A DNA stretch of 64,000 nucleotides from CAYFZR01 sp046760505 [NCBI: Candidatus Hydrothermarchaeota archaeon] (GTDB lineage: Archaea > CAYFZR01): assembly GCA_046760505.1 (NCBI GenBank), contig JBHIEG010000004.1, forward strand, positions 23,111 to 87,110, given 5' to 3'. Below, piece after piece: positions 26,256-34,755 of this stretch (position 1 is its first letter; the number at the start of each line of letters is the position of its first letter). The notes beneath the pieces were generated by a model. That model had not been told where the DNA came from, did no database searches, and saw only the letters and a program-made list of their open reading frames with translations. The position numbers and the translations under genes are program-made.

Positions 26256-27161
26256 CTATATCCTTCCTATGAGTTCATTCAGAGATGAGGCAATCTCTTC
26301 TTTTGAAGCGCCAAAGTGAATTGCGATTCCTATATTATTGTTTAACTTCATGAATCCTAATTTATCTCTCAGACAACACCTCAGTATAAAAGGATGTCTC
26401 ACGATTTCTTTTGCTACTTCTCTTGGACATATGTTTTCGTGGATGAATTTCTCGTTAAATTTCTCTTCAAATACCATCTTTGATACTTCACAGCCAATAA
26501 GCACATTATTTTCCTTTACCTCTTGGACATCTGTTAGAAAGGCGAAGTTTCCATTCAGTTCATTTTTTGTTATCCCGATATCACACGGAAATAGGAGAAG
26601 GGTATTTTTAGCAATATATTTTCTTCCTTTTTCTATCAAATTTATGGCATTCAACTCGAAATCTATGAAAAAATCTTTTTCTTTTATCAAACCGCACCGT
26701 CTTAGATAAGTGATATCCTCCATCAGTTTTGAGGGGAAAGGCGGAACAACGTCTATGACCTGTATTTTTTTGATATTTGAATCTAAGGGATCGATAACGA
26801 AATTCATATGTTCATGCTCTCCAAATACTACTACTGCCTTTGCATTAGATTTTTTAGCCTCTTTGTAAGCAGTGGTTATAAGTTCGCTCTTACATCTCAC
26901 GTCTATGGGTCTTTTTATCACTGAAGTCTCTTCTGGCATTGAAATTATGGATAAATTAATTATTTTTTGAATAAATCCTTTTCCAGCTAATTCTGTCTCA
27001 ACGATTGCTGCATCATTACTTTTTTCATTTAACAGAACTATGTACTTAGATGAAAAGTAGGCTTCTTTGTTCTTAAGAGACCTTTTAATTTCTTCTCTGT
27101 CCCTCAAATTGATTTTGACTTTTTTCAATGAAACAAATCTACAGTGCTCCGGCAAGATCAT
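26256..27161 (-). CDS. Uncharacterised protein in the coenzyme B / Mmp11 operon, 301 aa
   Basis: I do not recognise the family with certainty. The predicted soluble protein starts MILPEHCRFVSLKKVKINL; features include a VVVFGEHEHMNFVIDP strand-turn with two histidines (about residue 110) and several cysteines (RRCGL, FPCDIG, LIGCEV, NICPRE, RCCLRD) that could bind metal or a cluster. ATG 27161 overlaps the stop of the upstream radical SAM gene (ATGA), which is the reason for preferring it over a longer frame. It is directly next to aksA, so it probably acts in coenzyme B synthesis or MCR maturation. Confidence 0.7.
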   Translation of the reverse strand: MILPEHCRFVSLKKVKINLRDREEIKRSLKNKEAYFSSKYIVLLNEKSNDAAIVETELAGKGFIQKIINLSIISMPEETSVIKRPIDVRCKSELITTAYKEAKKSNAKAVVVFGEHEHMNFVIDPLDSNIKKIQVIDVVPPFPSKLMEDITYLRRCGLIKEKDFFIDFELNAINLIEKGRKYIAKNTLLLFPCDIGITKNELNGNFAFLTDVQEVKENNVLIGCEVSKMVFEEKFNEKFIHENICPREVAKEIVRHPFILRCCLRDKLGFMKLNNNIGIAIHFGASKEEIASSLNELIGRI

Positions 27162-28156
27162 AAGATATCCCTGTGAGGAGTTAGGTCGCATCCTGTACAC
27201 GGCGGACACATTGTCTTTGGCTTATCCATCTTTAGCCCGTATGAATCGAGTATTTCCTTCTGCGCTATAGCGAGTCTTAAAAGCCTATCAGCGCTGGGTC
27301 TACTTGCTCTATTATCTGTTGAACGCATCAAATCCCCCCTTCTCAAAGGAGATATAACTAGTGCCCGTAGTATGGGAATGACCCCAATCGATGCTAAATG
27401 CTCGATTCCTTCTATTACCGTTTCATCGCTCTCTCCCAGACCTATAATCATGTTTGAAGTCACTTTATTTTCTCCAAATACTTCTACAGCATATTTCAGT
27501 GAATCTATAATTTCATCGAGAGATAAATCCTTGCATGTTCTTTTGAATATCTCCTGATCGTAACTCTCTATGTTGTACTTTATTTCATCGGCTCCAGCGC
27601 TGTACAGTAGATCTGTCCCCTCGTTTCCTGCAGAATAAGGAGATACGCCTATTGGGACATTAAATTCTTCTTTTGCCAGTCTGATTATTTTTGCCAGTTT
27701 AATTACCTCTTCTCTGGGATCTTTAGGTACCCCACTCGTTAGAGAAATCGCTGAAAATTCCTTATTTTTTGAGGCTGATCTTATCATATCCAATACTTTC
27801 TCAACTGATCTGTTTTCACCTTTCAGTTTGGGTACTGGACAGAATTTACAATCGAATATACAGGAGGCATCTACTGTTATGTAAGCCTGTTTTGGACAAT
27901 GAAGAATTGGTTCTTCAAGTTCAAATTTATCGATTATTATTTCGTCCTCCATTATTATTTCATTTTCCTTTAGTATAAGAGGAGAATCCTTTGCTATTGT
28001 AAGTCTTACTCTTTTCCCACCTTTTTTTATGAATATGGATTCTGAACCGGCGCCAGGTCCAGAAGCAGAGTAACCTAGCCTTAAATTATCAATACTAACC
28101 TCGTCGATGTTTATTTTTCCTATTGAGATTAGTTTTGCCTTTATTTCGGGCTTCAT
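27158..28156 (-). CDS. Radical SAM protein with extra C-terminal cysteines, in the coenzyme B operon
   Basis: The radical SAM motif is CIFDCKFC (Cys99, 103, 106), after an N-terminal domain of about 85 residues. The core resembles the biotin-synthase/ThiH-like subgroup (DEIKYNIESYDQEIFKRTC; MIIGLGESDETVIEG). Near the end, CPPCTGCDLTPHRD offers three more cysteines for an auxiliary cluster. It is not Mmp10, which has a different GIDCGGFCxxCYF motif. Position between Mmp11 and aksA suggests a methanogen-specific role such as MCR modification or a sulfur step; this is inference. Confidence 0.8.
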   Translation of the reverse strand: MKPEIKAKLISIGKINIDEVSIDNLRLGYSASGPGAGSESIFIKKGGKRVRLTIAKDSPLILKENEIIMEDEIIIDKFELEEPILHCPKQAYITVDASCIFDCKFCPVPKLKGENRSVEKVLDMIRSASKNKEFSAISLTSGVPKDPREEVIKLAKIIRLAKEEFNVPIGVSPYSAGNEGTDLLYSAGADEIKYNIESYDQEIFKRTCKDLSLDEIIDSLKYAVEVFGENKVTSNMIIGLGESDETVIEGIEHLASIGVIPILRALVISPLRRGDLMRSTDNRASRPSADRLLRLAIAQKEILDSYGLKMDKPKTMCPPCTGCDLTPHRDIL

Positions 28157-29091
28157 ATCAGAACACCTTGATCTGGTTTATCATAATAAGGTATCGCTGC
28201 CAATGCACCGATTAACCCTCTTTTTCCTGTTATTTGGAATAAGTTTACGTCGTTTTTTCTCGCAACATTATAGGCTTTTTCTATTGTGACTATGCTTTCC
28301 TTTGCCTCTCTTGAAAATTTTTTTAAATCCTCATTAATAAAAAATCTCCCATATGTTGCGAGTCCGGTTTGATCAGATAGGGTATTCTTTTCGAGATATT
28401 TCTGGGCAAACTCTATGATTTCATTCTTTTTTTCTTTTTTTGAGGCAAATCCCAATGATACACTCACGCAATTTTGAGTTTTATCAGGATTTTTTGGATA
28501 AAGCTGAACTATTGAGTGATATATGTATTCTCCCAATCCTTTTTTCTGAATTTCGCACCCCAAATTATGCGTTAATGACCATGTTGCTCCTTCTTCTTTA
28601 TTATCTGTATCATCTACTCCCAAGACTAATCTTTCCATTCTTGGCAAGACTACGGTTGCTCTACTGTACTTGCTTCCGCCTCCGCTAGCGTGTATCTCGA
28701 CTCTTTTAACTCCTTCTGCCATTCCACGCGAATAGGATGCGCCAACACCTCCTCCCCCCAATCCTGCATAAGTAACATGGATTTCATTCTCTATTATTTT
28801 GATTTCCTCTATTCCTGCGCCCGAAATGCCGGGAACCAAGTTGAGATCGCATTTTCCAGCAAGAGTTAAGAAAACATTTCTCTTTCCTTCCCTTCTAGCT
28901 TCTTTTACTAATTTGCTGGTTTTTTTGAAGTGGAGAGTGGTCCAAGCCGAACCCCCAAAACTTGCAGTCTCCTCTATAATCTCTACATAGGTATTGTCCT
29001 CGCTTGCTATGGCAATTATTTTGTCACAGGGAGCAATCCACTCCTTATCTCCGAATTCTTCAGCAAACTCCTCTCTCGAATAGACCTTCAT
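28153..29091 (-). CDS. Methanogenesis marker protein 11
   Basis: The 312-residue protein carries the features I associate with methanogenesis marker 11: ITYAGLGGGGVGASYSRGMAEGV-like glycine block near residue 120, LVLGVDDTDNKEEGATWS near 165, HSIVQLYPKNPDKTQNC, TLSDQTGLATYGRF and TGKRGLIGALAA near the end. The DDTD motif resembles nucleotide-dependent TiaS-like folds. The family tracks with organisms that use methyl-coenzyme M reductase; its biochemical function is unknown. It overlaps the downstream radical SAM gene by four bases. Confidence 0.85.
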   Translation of the reverse strand: MKVYSREEFAEEFGDKEWIAPCDKIIAIASEDNTYVEIIEETASFGGSAWTTLHFKKTSKLVKEARREGKRNVFLTLAGKCDLNLVPGISGAGIEEIKIIENEIHVTYAGLGGGGVGASYSRGMAEGVKRVEIHASGGGSKYSRATVVLPRMERLVLGVDDTDNKEEGATWSLTHNLGCEIQKKGLGEYIYHSIVQLYPKNPDKTQNCVSVSLGFASKKEKKNEIIEFAQKYLEKNTLSDQTGLATYGRFFINEDLKKFSREAKESIVTIEKAYNVARKNDVNLFQITGKRGLIGALAAIPYYDKPDQGVLI

Positions 29092-29115
29092 CCTATCACC
29101 TTTGAAGAAGGTTTA

Positions 29116-29922
29116 TTAAAATGATATTTCTTTTCTAAAGAACCTTTGGATGTCAAAGCCCTTAGTTTTCATCCTTAAGAGAGTTGTTGAGTAGGGATCG
29201 ATAATCTCCTCTTCCAGATATTTTACCAAAATGGGATCTATCTCCTTTAATTTATCGATTAACTCGTTTCTTTCAGATTTATTCATTATTCTGGGATCTG
29301 TCATTGCTGCAACATGAAATCTTACACCGTAATCCAACAGATTTTTGATAGCATCAAATGGAATTTCGAAAGACTCGGGAATTGCTCCTGTCAGAAATGA
29401 GAACTTTTCCGGAGTTCCTGCTTTGAGCGATACTCTTACATGGACTTTTTTATAATTTTTTAATTTTTTTACGTAGTCTTTATCAATTCCAAATAAGATT
29501 CCGTTGGTTTCTAATATAAATAAAGAAAAATCCGAATCTTCTACATACTCTAAAAGAGATAGAAGGTGTTCTTTTCCTAAAGTTGGTTCTGCTCCTGAAA
29601 TCCTTAATTTTCGAACGTTATACATTTTTGCTGCCTTGGATAACCTCTCATAGGCTTCTTTGGGAGAATAGAAAGAACCCATGCTCTCAGGATACTCTCT
29701 GCTTAAATCCACCCAGCAAAAACAGCATCTCAAGCAGCATCCACATGCGTATCCAGTACTGATCCCTCCATAGACACCTACCGTATAGAAATCCGTGTAT
29801 TTTCTCTCTTCTCTATTTTTTCCTCTGGTAACTATTTTCTCGGTTTCTTTAGCTAACCAAACCGGATCGAATGGTTTTGAGTCCTCTTCTAGAAGCCTTG
29901 GATACATAGGTGAAACATTCAT
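29116..29922 (-). CDS. Radical SAM protein with CGCCLRCCFC motif
   Basis: A 268-residue radical SAM enzyme. Cys62, 66 and 69 (in CCLRCCFCW) supply the SAM-cluster motif, and two further cysteines in the same stretch are unusual. SGAEPTLGKEH is the SAM-binding strand. The start MNVSPMYPRLLEED at 29922 is chosen because the longer open frame runs into the tRNA on the other strand; ATG 29907 is also possible. It is the first gene of the coenzyme B/marker operon, 24 bases before the Mmp11 gene. Function unknown. Confidence 0.8.
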   Translation of the reverse strand: MNVSPMYPRLLEEDSKPFDPVWLAKETEKIVTRGKNREERKYTDFYTVGVYGGISTGYACGCCLRCCFCWVDLSREYPESMGSFYSPKEAYERLSKAAKMYNVRKLRISGAEPTLGKEHLLSLLEYVEDSDFSLFILETNGILFGIDKDYVKKLKNYKKVHVRVSLKAGTPEKFSFLTGAIPESFEIPFDAIKNLLDYGVRFHVAAMTDPRIMNKSERNELIDKLKEIDPILVKYLEEEIIDPYSTTLLRMKTKGFDIQRFFRKEISF

Positions 29923-30011
29923 AAATAAAATTTGGAACCGATGATTAATAAGTTGAAGGATAAGGCAAGAGATAAATATCAGTTTATGGTTTCTTAAATA
30001 TCGTGTCTCAT

Positions 30012-30084
30012 GGGCCCGTAGCTTAGTGGTTAGAGCGCCCGGCTCATAACCGGGCGGTCGCGGGTTCGAATCCTGCCGGGCCCA
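30012..30084 (+). tRNA. tRNA with CAT anticodon (tRNA-Ile2 or elongator tRNA-Met)
   Basis: The 73-base cloverleaf has acceptor GGGCCCG / CGGGCCC with discriminator A, D arm GCTT...GAGC, anticodon stem CCCGG/CCGGG with loop CTCATAA, and T arm GCGGG-TTCGAAT-CCTGC. The GGGCCCG acceptor resembles archaeal isoleucine tRNAs, which would make it the agmatidine-modified Ile2 species; an elongator Met identity cannot be excluded from sequence alone. It is not an initiator tRNA by its anticodon stem and acceptor. Confidence 0.9.
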
Positions 30085-30131
30085 CCTCACACGAAGATCG
30101 AAGATCCTCGGTGCGCCAAAAATCCTCGATT

Positions 30132-30150
30132 CAACCTTTTATAAAGGTTG
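30132..30150. terminator. Perfect inverted repeat CAACCTTT-TAT-AAAGGTTG
   Basis: Eight-base perfect arms with a 3-base loop lie 48 bases after the tRNA, followed by a second small hairpin ACCTC-TTC-GAGGT near 30162-30174. This is probably a transcript 3' end between the tRNA and the converging remnant gene; an operator is possible. Confidence 0.4.
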
Positions 30151-30247
30151 ATCAAAGGAACCACCTCTTCGAGGTAGATCATCATGCATTTGTTTTTACA
30201 TTTTTGTTTTATTTCTAAAAGTTCGTTTTTTATTTTCGCTTTGTCAC

Positions 30248-30577
30248 CTATCTCACGCAAGATCTTCCCTCTTGAATTATTTCTTTCATTTCTACAGGAG
30301 CGTTCTCTTCATAAAATTGTGTCACATATCCTAATACTTTTTCAGCATTTCCTACCAATTCCTTAGACAACTTTTCATCGTAGATTTCTTCAGGGGAGAT
30401 TATTCTCTCGTGTGTTTCCCATCCATATCTTGGCATACTCCGTTGTTCTTCCAACGAACCCGCTTCTTTAATAATTTTTACCAGGAGATTTACGTCTTTT
30501 TCTTTAATTTTCAGTCTCTTTAACTGAGTGGGCTTTCCAAAATATCTGAGATGTTTCTCGATGGAAAATGAGTTTTT
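30248..30577 (-). pseudogene. Probable 5'-truncated gene remnant
   Basis: A frame open from a TGA at 30578-30580 to a TAG at 30248 encodes 109 protein-like residues (KHLRYFGKPTQLKRL, VNLLVKIIKEAG, MPRYGWETHERIISPEEIYD, KEIIQEGRSC). No ATG, GTG or TTG occurs in the first third; the first are TTG 30454 and ATG 30436, inside the conserved-looking sequence. The simplest reading is a gene that lost its 5' part, or one with a frameshift near 30578. The family is not recognised. Confidence 0.4.
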
Positions 30578-30760
30578 TCAATTGTCATCCGAAACCAATC
30601 AGAAGACCCTTGCGTGTTTTTCATTGATATCTAAATTTCATTTAAGAATAGGAGTTTAGATGCATGAGGAGAAAATCAAAAGCAAGACATAATTAAGCGA
30701 TTTCTAAGAATGAATATCACTTAATCAAATTATTTAAACTAGTTATGCTGGATAAAATTC

Positions 30761-32131
30761 ATGGATGATACTCTGAATAAGAGATCTGTTTTACTTGTTG
30801 CTACATTGGCTTCTTTCCTTACTCCATTTATGGGCTCATCCATTAATATTGCACTTCCTTCAATTGGAACAGAATTTGCAATGGATGCGGTTCTGTTGAG
30901 TTGGGTTGCCACTTCGTATCTTTTAGCCGCCGCAATGTTTCTTGTTCCATTTGGAAGGATAGCAGACATACATGGAAGAAAGAGAATCTTTACATACGGC
31001 ATAATAATCTATACGGTTTCCTCATTCCTCTCCGCAATCTCAACTTCTTCTCTTATGCTTATTTCATTTAGGGTTTTACATGGGATAGGTAGTGCAATGA
31101 TATTTGGTACTGGGGTTGCACTTCTCACTTCCGTATTTCCTGTTGGAGAGAGGGGTAAGGTCTTGGGAATAAATGTTGCAGCAGTTTATTTAGGACTTTC
31201 ATCTGGCCCATTTTTGGGCGGATTTCTTACACAACATTTTGGCTGGAGAAGCATATTTCTTGCAAACATCCCTCTAGGCTTGATAATAATTTTTTTAATT
31301 TTCTGGAAATTGAAGGGAGAGTGGGCAGGGGCAAAAGGTGAAAAGTTCGATTTCACCGGCTCCATAATCTACAGTCTCACGCTCATCGCGATAATTTATG
31401 GTTTCTCCCTGCTTCCAGCGATGTCAGGTGCTTGGTTAATTTTGATTGGTCTTTTGGGGATTTCAACATTTGTTAGGTGGGAAATGAATGTGGAAAGTCC
31501 TGTTTTGGATATAAATCTCTTCAGAAATAACACAGTATTTGCTTTCTCTAATCTTGCGGCGTTGATTAACTATAGTGCAACCTTTGCGGTAAGTTTCCTC
31601 TTAAGTCTTTACTTGCAGTACGTAAAAGGGCTTAACCCTCAGGAAGCAGGTTTCATCCTTGTCTCTCAGCCAGCTGTGATGGCTGTTTTTTCACCACTAG
31701 CAGGAAGGCTTTCCGATAGAATAGAGCCAAGAATAGTTGCCTCATCAGGAATGGCCTTGACAACCATAGGACTTTTCCTATTTACCTTTTTATCTGAAAA
31801 AACAGCCTTAGAGTTCGTTGTGGGCAGTTTAATTCTGCTAGGTTTTGGTCTCGCCCTTTTTTCGTCTCCAAATACAAACGCGGTTATGAGTTCTGTTGAA
31901 AAAAGATTTTATGGAGTGGCTTCAGGGACACTTGCAACTATGCGGCTCGTTGGACAGATGCTCAGCATGGGCATTGCCATGCTGATATTTGCCATATTTC
32001 TTGGTAGGGTTCAGATTACACCTGCTAACTTCCATCTCTTTTTAATAAGTGCGAAGGTAGCGTTCATCGTTTTCTCCATACTTTGTTTTGGTGGCATATT
32101 CGCATCGCTTGGAAGGGGAAAAGTTAGATAA
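30761..32131 (+). CDS. MFS multidrug efflux transporter (EmrB/QacA-like, DHA2)
   Basis: A 456-residue polytopic protein. Motif A is FGRIADIHGRKRIF (about residues 65-78); the N-terminal SFLTPFMGSSINIALPSIG and the GVALLTSVFPVGERGKVLGIN loop are typical of the DHA2 drug:proton antiporters, and LAGRLSDRIEPR is the repeat motif in the second half. About 14 hydrophobic segments are present. It likely exports hydrophobic drugs or metabolites. No regulator adjoins it. The sequence is close to bacterial examples, so lateral acquisition is possible. Confidence 0.88.
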   Translation: MDDTLNKRSVLLVATLASFLTPFMGSSINIALPSIGTEFAMDAVLLSWVATSYLLAAAMFLVPFGRIADIHGRKRIFTYGIIIYTVSSFLSAISTSSLMLISFRVLHGIGSAMIFGTGVALLTSVFPVGERGKVLGINVAAVYLGLSSGPFLGGFLTQHFGWRSIFLANIPLGLIIIFLIFWKLKGEWAGAKGEKFDFTGSIIYSLTLIAIIYGFSLLPAMSGAWLILIGLLGISTFVRWEMNVESPVLDINLFRNNTVFAFSNLAALINYSATFAVSFLLSLYLQYVKGLNPQEAGFILVSQPAVMAVFSPLAGRLSDRIEPRIVASSGMALTTIGLFLFTFLSEKTALEFVVGSLILLGFGLALFSSPNTNAVMSSVEKRFYGVASGTLATMRLVGQMLSMGIAMLIFAIFLGRVQITPANFHLFLISAKVAFIVFSILCFGGIFASLGRGKVR

Positions 32132-32178
32132 TTTTTTAAGTTTTTTCTGGTATTTTAAGCACCAGATTTTTAAGTTTT

Positions 32179-33255
32179 ATGAAAAAGTCTAATGATATGA
32201 CTCTTAAATTCAAACCCATATGGTTTGATTCTTTTGGTGCAAAAAGTTCTTGCACGCTGGTTAAAACTCCAGATGTTTCTGTTCTAATAGACCCTGGGAT
32301 AGCGGTCATGCATCCGAGTTTTCCCGCTGGTAAAGAAGAAAAAATTTACTGGAAATCTCAGGGTCAAAAAGCGATAAAAAAAGCGAGTGAAAAAGCAGAT
32401 GTGATAATCATATCTCATTATCATTACGATCACTATCTTCCAAATGATATGAATTTGTACGAAAATAAACTTTTGCTCGCAAAAAATCCAAATGAATACA
32501 TAAACGATTCACAGCGAAGGAGAGCAGAGGATTTTTATTCAAAAATTTGCGAGCAATTTGGAAAGATTAAACTGGAAAGTGTATTAAAACAACCAAAGAG
32601 CAAAGAGTATGTAGATCCCTTGGACGATTTGCCCATAGCCAGACATAAAGACTTTGGAAATTATAACGAAAGGAGAAACCAATTGTTTGATCAAGGTAGA
32701 AAAGGATTTAAACGCAGAGTTAGCAAGTGGAACAAAAATCCAGAGATACCTGAGTTGAGATTCAACGGGTTAGAGGTAAAATTCGCAGAAGGCAGGGAGT
32801 TCCGCTTCGGTGAGACAAAACTAAGATTCACAAACCCTTTGTTTCATGGAATTGAATTTTCAAGGGTAGGATGGATATTTGCTACGGTAATAGAGCATGA
32901 AGGTAAAAAATTGATGCACACAAGCGATATGAACGGTCCAATAATAGAAGACTATGCAGAATTAATTGTAGGGGAAAAGCCAAACATACTGATTTTAGAC
33001 GGTCCGATGACTTATATGCTCGGTTACTTGCTGAACAGAACTAATTTGAAAAGAGCAATAACCAATGTTTTGAGGATAATAAAGGATACTAAAACAGATC
33101 TCATTATCTATGACCATCATTTGCCGAGAGAAGCCAAATTTAAGGAAAATACCAAAGATGTCTGGGAGGTTGCAAAAAAATTAAATAAAAAGGTGCTTAC
33201 TGCTGCGGAGTTTTTGGGTGAAACCCCAAAGGTTTTGGAAAGGAAGACTTCGTGA
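32179..33255 (+). CDS. UPF0282-family metallo-beta-lactamase-fold hydrolase
   Basis: A 358-residue protein with SHYHYDHYLP (about residue 78), the HxHxDH metal motif of the metallo-beta-lactamase fold, and further histidines in FHGIEFSRVG, MHTSDMNG and YDHHLPRE. Length and the SFGAKSSCTLVKTP start match UPF0282 (MJ1629 type), whose substrate is unknown. ATG 32179 lacks a clear ribosome-binding site; ATG 32197 is an alternative. Confidence 0.85.
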   Translation: MKKSNDMTLKFKPIWFDSFGAKSSCTLVKTPDVSVLIDPGIAVMHPSFPAGKEEKIYWKSQGQKAIKKASEKADVIIISHYHYDHYLPNDMNLYENKLLLAKNPNEYINDSQRRRAEDFYSKICEQFGKIKLESVLKQPKSKEYVDPLDDLPIARHKDFGNYNERRNQLFDQGRKGFKRRVSKWNKNPEIPELRFNGLEVKFAEGREFRFGETKLRFTNPLFHGIEFSRVGWIFATVIEHEGKKLMHTSDMNGPIIEDYAELIVGEKPNILILDGPMTYMLGYLLNRTNLKRAITNVLRIIKDTKTDLIIYDHHLPREAKFKENTKDVWEVAKKLNKKVLTAAEFLGETPKVLERKTS

Positions 33256-33397
33256 ACTTTACTTCGACCTTCTTTTTTATTCTTTGAACTTCTTCCAGTA
33301 GGACAAATCCTCTCTCAGGACTTTATATGAATTGGTTTAAATCTAATTTCTGGAGAGAGTCAAGTACTCTTGACATATAGTAAAGTTTAAATAACAT

Positions 33398-33419
33398 TAT
33401 GTAATATATTCTTTACATA
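33398..33419. promoter_or_regulatory. Inverted repeat TATGTAA-N8-TTACATA before the DUF2178/HTH pair
   Basis: Seven-base perfect arms lie 13 bases upstream of the DUF2178 start and directly follow TTTAAATAAC, a TATA-like element (about 33386-33395). The site would cover the transcription start, so it suits autorepression by the HTH protein encoded second in the operon. Confidence 0.5.
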
Positions 33420-33431
33420 AGAGGTGATGAT

Positions 33432-33818
33432 ATGGATCGGAAGAAATTCAGACTGTGCGCAATAATAATATCAGGAACTATGGGAGGCTTAATCGGTTGG
33501 TCTGTGGCAATTGGAAATCCCGTACTGCCAATAGTTGCGGTTTTTGGGGGGATGGCGCTACTTTACTTGTGTAAAAGCAGAGTTGAAGAAGTAATAGAGG
33601 ATGAGAGACTCTGGAGAATAGGTGAAAAGGCATCCCAAAGAACGCTACAGATCTTCGGATTGATGATTGCGCTAACTGGTGCCGTTTTAATAGCACTGAG
33701 TAAAGGCGGGAGCGCTGAGTTTACACAGGCTGGCTTTGCATTAGCCTACTCTGCCTGCGCCTTAATGGTGTTGTATTACATTTTCTACGGATACTACAGC
33801 AAGAAATATGGATACTAG
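33432..33818 (+). CDS. DUF2178-family membrane protein
   Basis: A 128-residue protein with two helices near the start (about 10-45), a conserved central EEVIEDERLWRIGEKASQRT segment and two further helices. The VIEDER..RI..KA..RT motif is the hallmark of DUF2178. These proteins are commonly encoded with a small HTH repressor, as here, where the HTH gene begins 8 bases after the stop. Function unknown. The start follows GAGGTGATGAT. Confidence 0.8.
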   Translation: MDRKKFRLCAIIISGTMGGLIGWSVAIGNPVLPIVAVFGGMALLYLCKSRVEEVIEDERLWRIGEKASQRTLQIFGLMIALTGAVLIALSKGGSAEFTQAGFALAYSACALMVLYYIFYGYYSKKYGY

Positions 33819-33825
33819 TGGTAAG

Positions 33826-34029
33826 ATGAGAAACAAACTCAAGGTTTACAGAGCGATGCATGATTTAACACAGGAGGCGCTTGCAGAGGAGCTTGGAGTA
33901 ACTAGACAGACAATAATAGCCATAGAAAAAGGAAAGTACGACCCATCTTTAGAACTGGCATTCAAAATAGCAAGGCTCTTTAAAGTTAAAATTGAAGACA
34001 TCTTTATCTATGAAGAAAATGAGAAATAA
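33826..34029 (+). CDS. Small HTH (XRE/YgzD-like) transcriptional regulator
   Basis: A 67-residue helix-turn-helix protein: MRNKLKVYRAMHDLTQEALAEELGVTRQTI, EKGKYDPSLELAFKIARLFKVKIEDIF. This is the compact family that pairs with DUF2178 membrane proteins and probably represses its own operon. I chose ATG 33826 because the family starts MRNKL; an in-frame ATG at 33808 would overlap the previous gene by 11 bases. Confidence 0.88.
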   Translation: MRNKLKVYRAMHDLTQEALAEELGVTRQTIIAIEKGKYDPSLELAFKIARLFKVKIEDIFIYEENEK

Positions 34030-34044
34030 GTTGGCAACTCTGGT

Positions 34045-34191
34045 ATGCTTCGCTTATATGGTTCCACCGAGTCGAACAATGGCAAGTATATGATCGCTTC
34101 TGCCGTTCAAATTGCTCTCGTCAACTCTCCTATCCGCGAAACGCTAGCAGAAATTTGGTGCTCTAAATTAGTTAACGATACAAAATTCTAA
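34045..34191 (+). CDS. Doubtful 48-aa ORF of unusual composition
   Basis: The frame MLRLYGSTESNNGKYMIASA... to a TAA at 34189 is open and richer in GC and in codons such as CGC and GTC than the neighbours. No ribosome-binding site is clear. It may be a remnant of transferred DNA rather than an expressed gene. Confidence 0.2.
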   Translation: MLRLYGSTESNNGKYMIASAVQIALVNSPIRETLAEIWCSKLVNDTKF

Positions 34192-34197
34192 AATTTT

Positions 34198-34716
34198 TTA
34201 AATATATGATTCAATCACGCTAGGATATTCTTTATGGAGCAATTTCTCTAGTTCTTCCGTTAACATTAAATCCAATTTCTTCTGCTTCTTTGAAATAAGC
34301 CTAAGATTAGAGTATATTACAGGTCCTTGCGCCACCATGGGACCCTTTAACTTATCTTGTGGAACCGGTTTTATGTCCGCAATCATTTCAACCGTTTGCT
34401 GAGAAAGAAAACCTTTTTTCTCTATTTCTTTTGATAATTCAATCATCAATCTCTTAGAAATAGGTCTAAATCCATAAGATGGGAATTTTTCTGTGATTTT
34501 CTTTATATAATCTCTATCCGTTCTTGCACCAAATCCAACTGACTTGTAAGGATTTATTGTTTCCGTTTTAATGTGCCAAGATTCTTCTAAACTGGAAATG
34601 AATATATTACTATAACCTCTCTCATCTTTTCCTACCAAAACTCCCCATCCCTCGGGTTTTTTGTTGTACTTTCTTACTATTTCATCCATTATTTCTTCAA
34701 AGTGTTTTATTTCCAT
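34198..34716 (-). CDS. Hypothetical protein, 172 aa
   Basis: Unrecognised. A soluble protein with a mixed alpha/beta pattern: GWGVLVGKDERGYSNIFISS, GFGARTDRDYIKKI, a conserved-looking PISKRLMIELSKEI helix and DKLKGPMVAQGPVIYSNLRL. No cysteines and no membrane segments. It lies 39 bases downstream of the membrane coiled-coil gene on the same strand. No function can be assigned. Confidence 0.6.
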   Translation of the reverse strand: MEIKHFEEIMDEIVRKYNKKPEGWGVLVGKDERGYSNIFISSLEESWHIKTETINPYKSVGFGARTDRDYIKKITEKFPSYGFRPISKRLMIELSKEIEKKGFLSQQTVEMIADIKPVPQDKLKGPMVAQGPVIYSNLRLISKKQKKLDLMLTEELEKLLHKEYPSVIESYI

Positions 34717-34755
34717 ACGTCATCATCTTAGGATCATTTATTTTAACATAAATCT

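Noticed and set aside
27158-28156. Identification of the radical SAM protein as Mmp10 (MCR arginine methylase)
   Set aside because: The cysteine motif is CIFDCKFC and the length is 332 residues; Mmp10 has a GIDCGGFCxxCYF-type motif near the N-terminus and is longer.
29923-30090. Extension of the first radical SAM gene back across the tRNA
   Set aside because: The upstream frame is the antisense of the tRNA at 30012-30084 and gives sequence unlike the family.
30132-30180. CRISPR-like or attachment repeats near the tRNA
   Set aside because: Only simple hairpins are present; no spaced direct repeats and no duplicated tRNA 3' end could be found by eye. No CRISPR array was seen anywhere in the window.
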